A stretch of DNA of 64,000 nucleotides from contig NZ_MSRR01000009.1 of assembly GCF_001956585.1 (NCBI RefSeq), forward strand, positions 151,599-215,598, in the 5' to 3' direction. The notes below the pieces were generated by a model that saw only the letters and a program-made list of their open reading frames with translations, searched no databases and was not told the DNA's origin. Shown here piece after piece: positions 61,587 to 64,000 of this stretch (the stretch's first letter is position 1; every line of letters begins with the position of its first letter). The position numbers were made by a program, and so were the translations under genes. Source of the DNA: Actinomyces naeslundii. GTDB taxonomy: Bacteria; Actinomycetota; Actinomycetes; Actinomycetales; Actinomycetaceae.

Positions 61587-62474
61587 ATGAACTCTTCCAC
61601 CATCACCAACGGCACCCTGCCCACTGCAGCCACTGGACCGGTCTCAACCATGACGGCCGCCTCCGCCGGCAAACTGTCACGCCCCGTTGGCCCGGCGGCA
61701 TCCGGCAGGGAACACGGTGGTTTCGTCTCCCTGCTGATCGCAGAGGCCATCAAGCTCAAGCGCTCCTCGGCATGGGTGGTGGCCGTTCTGGTACCACTGC
61801 TGGCCGTCATCACCGGCACCTTCAACCTTTACGGAAACCGAGAGACCATCCCCCAGAACTGGGTGTCCCTCACCTCCCAGATGACGCTCTTCTACTCGAT
61901 GATGTTCTGCCCGCTGGGGGTGGCCCTGCTGGCCTCCGCCGTGTGGCGGGTGGAGCACCGGGGCACGAGCTGGAACGCAATGCGTACCACCCCCCACTCT
62001 CCCACGGCCGTGGCGCTGGCCAAGACCCTGATCATTTTCGTACCCGTGCTGGCAATGCAGGCGATCCTCGTGGTCCTGGCATGGATCTCGGGGTCACTCG
62101 TCATGGGGCTGGGACCCGCGATGCCTACGGCCTTCATCGTGTCGGGTTTTCTTGCGGTCGTGGGAGCGGCGCCGCTGGTCGCGGTGCAGTCGCTTCTGAG
62201 CATGCTCATGAGATCCTTCGCCGCGCCCGTGGCGGTCGCCTTCGTCGGCTGCGTCGTAGGCTTCGGCTTCGGGGCGAGTCAGAACCCGCTGGTATACGCC
62301 GTCCCTCAGGGCATCCTCAGCAAGACCCTGACCCTGGGATCGTCAGCCATGTCGACGGCCGGGAAGCTGGACGCGGCGAGCATGCTTCCTCTCGTGGTCT
62401 CCATTGTGGGTCTGGGTGCCGTCCTGTGGGGCCTGCTGGCCCTCGTCTCACGCCGCACCGGCGGCGCGCGCTAG
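61587..62474 (+). CDS. ABC-2 type permease, second subunit
   Basis: A 295-residue membrane protein, paralogous in layout to the preceding permease: a Ser/Thr/Ala-rich start, then LLIAEAIKLKRSSAWVVAVLVPLLAVITGTF as the first helix and about five more. The ATG at 61587 lies 5 nt after the upstream stop, with GAGAGGTGA as the likely ribosome-binding site. A permease pair with one ATPase is the EG + F arrangement of peptide-antibiotic immunity transporters; the substrate is not known. Confidence 0.85.
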   Translation: MNSSTITNGTLPTAATGPVSTMTAASAGKLSRPVGPAASGREHGGFVSLLIAEAIKLKRSSAWVVAVLVPLLAVITGTFNLYGNRETIPQNWVSLTSQMTLFYSMMFCPLGVALLASAVWRVEHRGTSWNAMRTTPHSPTAVALAKTLIIFVPVLAMQAILVVLAWISGSLVMGLGPAMPTAFIVSGFLAVVGAAPLVAVQSLLSMLMRSFAAPVAVAFVGCVVGFGFGASQNPLVYAVPQGILSKTLTLGSSAMSTAGKLDAASMLPLVVSIVGLGAVLWGLLALVSRRTGGAR

Positions 62475-62536
62475 CAGCTCGGCCCAGTGCACCCGCCCAA
62501 CGCCGTCGAGAACGTATATTTCCATCCAGAACTGCG

Positions 62537-62583
62537 TTTTCCCGCAGATGACTGAGGGCAGATCTCAGTCATCTGCGGGAAAA
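62537..62583. repeat. Perfect 20-bp inverted repeat with 7-nt loop
   Basis: TTTTCCCGCAGATGACTGAG and its exact reverse complement are separated by GGCAGAT. Outside the arms, ACTGCGTTTT (62531-62540) recurs inverted at about 62598-62607. The arms start with TTTT and end with AAAA, the opposite of a terminator. A mobile-repeat remnant (REP or MITE-like) is the best description. The rest of 62475-62765 holds no gene. Confidence 0.7.
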
Positions 62584-62765
62584 GTACGTTCCCGATGAAA
62601 AACGCAGTCGCCAACCACACCGCCCGGGAGTCACCCAGTTCCGTGCATCTCCAGGCACTATCCAGTGCGTTTGCTCCACCTGGCAGGCGAATCGTGTCCA
62701 AGACAAGGGGCTTATCCGGCGCCGCCCCGACCTCAGCCGGCGATCGCCTGACCGTCGCCTGACCC

Positions 62766-63770
62766 TCACCCGGCCTTGGTCAGGAAGTTGAGCATGGAGT
62801 CGATGTCCTGCTGGACGCGGCCCCAGCGCACGATGTGGGCACCGGTGTCCTCGTAGTGCTCGTAGCCGATGCCGGCGCCGTCGAGCGCCTTCTCGAAGCT
62901 CCGCTGGCTGGGCAGGACGACGCTCTCGTAGCGATCGCTCTCAGTGCCGGACACCAGGAAGATGCGCTTGCCACGGTAGCTCTCCACGTGCTCGACCGGG
63001 TTGTCGGCGCTCACCCGCACCTGGTCCCACGGGATCCCGTAGATCGTGCCGCCCTTGAGGTCGGTGGCACCGGCGGTGAAGTTCGCCCAGTGGACCACCG
63101 CGCCGTCCTGGATGCGCAGGTCGGCCGGCCCCGAGTGGCAGGAGACGGACCCGAAGAGCTCGGGATGCTTCGCGGCGTACTTCAGGGCCCCGAAACCGCC
63201 CATGGAGAAGCCGGAGACGGCGCGCCCGGCGGGCTGCGCGATGGTGCTGAAGGTGGCGTCCACCCAGGGGATGAGCTCGTCCACGTGGAAGGTCTCCCAG
63301 TTGCGCGGCCCCACGTTGGAGGACTCGGGGTCGGAGTACCAGCCGGCTTTGCCGCCGTCGGGCATGACGACGATGAGGTCGCGTCCCGCGGTGTGGTTGC
63401 GGATGTCGTACTTCGCGTCGAAGGTCGAGTAGTCCTCGCCGCCGCCGTGCAGCAGGTAGAGCACCGGGTAGCGGCGCGTGGCGTCGTAGCCGTCGGGCAG
63501 CAGCACGTTGACGCGGGGCAGCCAGCCGATCGACGGCGTCACCAGCTTGTAGTACTGCATGCGGCCGCCGTCCTCGTGCTGGGCCACATTGAGGGCGGCC
63601 TGCGCCGGGGCCGATCCAGCGACGACGGCGCCGCCCCCTACGAGGGAAGCGGCGGCGAGCCCACCCACGCCCTTGAGCAGGGTGCGCCGGTTGATCCGGC
63701 GATCGGCCTGCCGACCGGGCCAGAGGTGGTTCTGCACGTTGGTCTGCGTTGTCTTGGAGCTGAGAGGCAT
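62766..63770 (-). CDS. Tat-exported esterase of the esterase D/antigen 85 fold
   Basis: A 334-residue protein. The twin-arginine signal is RINRRTLLKGVGGLAAASLVGGGAVVAGSAPAQA (about 25-58), so it is exported folded. The mature part has PVLYLLHGGGEDYSTF, nucleophile Ser in SGFSMGGFGALKYA and a late His in EDTGAHIVRWG, the putative esterase (PF00756) catalytic set shared by esterase D, feruloyl esterases and mycolyltransferases. Actinomyces lack mycolic acids, so an esterase on host or plaque substrates is more likely; that is inference. The ATG at 63770 has AAGGAC 6 nt upstream. Sequence beyond 63770 to the window end shows no gene. Confidence 0.9.
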   Translation of the reverse strand: MPLSSKTTQTNVQNHLWPGRQADRRINRRTLLKGVGGLAAASLVGGGAVVAGSAPAQAALNVAQHEDGGRMQYYKLVTPSIGWLPRVNVLLPDGYDATRRYPVLYLLHGGGEDYSTFDAKYDIRNHTAGRDLIVVMPDGGKAGWYSDPESSNVGPRNWETFHVDELIPWVDATFSTIAQPAGRAVSGFSMGGFGALKYAAKHPELFGSVSCHSGPADLRIQDGAVVHWANFTAGATDLKGGTIYGIPWDQVRVSADNPVEHVESYRGKRIFLVSGTESDRYESVVLPSQRSFEKALDGAGIGYEHYEDTGAHIVRWGRVQQDIDSMLNFLTKAG

Positions 63771-64000
63771 GGCACGTCCTTGGGGTTGTCCACGGTGACG
63801 GGGATCTGTCGGAGATGGTGACAAGAGGTGCGGGGCGGACAGCCCGTCCGCCCCGATGCCCTGCCGACCGGCGGGTACCGATCGACCCTTGCGACGACGT
63901 CTCATGGCGGCACCGCCATCGGCACCCGCGTGTGAGACTTGCTTCACATCTTACGTCAACCACTCGGTTAATAAAACCCCTCGACGAGACTCATGAAGGA

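Overview
The window is high-GC actinobacterial DNA, most probably from an oral Actinomyces-type organism (Actinomycetaceae). The case rests on strong GC third-position bias, GTG and TTG starts, many 1-4 nt start/stop overlaps, and families typical of that group (DUF4244/TadE pilin trio, DUF4921, DUF4235, NarL-type two-component pairs, HxlR and TetR regulators). No tRNA, rRNA, CRISPR array, integrase or complete insertion sequence was seen. Several patches are clearly AT-richer than the rest: the helicase gene at 3949-7185, the block at about 18840-20260, and the block at about 52130-53490. They look acquired.

Layout. 1-3716: a 5'-truncated secreted lipoprotein peptidase, then a NarL-family kinase/regulator pair. 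3949-9912: an AT-rich superfamily 1 helicase facing away from an MrfA-type DNA-repair helicase. 9942-13805: a heterodimeric ABC exporter with a repeat-rich promoter region. 13830-18808: three small Tad-pilus-like membrane proteins and a SWIM/SNF2 helicase. 18840-20260: a small AT-rich island with a winged-helix protein. 20635-26363: a GPP34 protein, a TetR/reductase divergent pair, a cation/proton antiporter and a DUF4921 GalT-like protein. 26374-27426: a TacA/TacT-type toxin-antitoxin module bracketed by two copies of a hairpin repeat. 27534-34996: a thioredoxin-fold transferase and a five-gene operon of unknown function (zinc-ribbon protein, low-complexity protein, two YbjN proteins, a giant TPR protein), with an extra 30-codon ORF in the leader of the TPR gene.

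35459-45536: a membrane-anchored S33 peptidase behind a structured leader, a thiamine ABC importer under a TPP riboswitch, an NmrA/HxlR divergent pair, a YdcF protein, a short TetR gene with a leaderless promoter and two operators, a small putative PH-fold protein, and a DUF4235 protein ended by a strong terminator. 45719-52050: a large Fe-S oxidoreductase, RarA, a broken SPFH gene plus a small ribbon-helix-helix protein, and a membrane protein/TetR operon. 52201-53433: an AT-rich membrane-protein pair, one of them DUF2690. 53870-62474: a cytoplasmic pullulanase, then a two-component system divergent from an ABC-2 exporter (one ATPase, two permeases) with a perfect 18-bp palindrome between them. 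62537-63770: a perfect 20-bp inverted repeat and a Tat-exported esterase.

The likely functional units are the two sensor/regulator systems (the second probably controlling its exporter), the riboswitch-controlled thiamine uptake operon, the toxin-antitoxin module, and the YbjN/TPR operon. The last is the best candidate here for an undescribed system.
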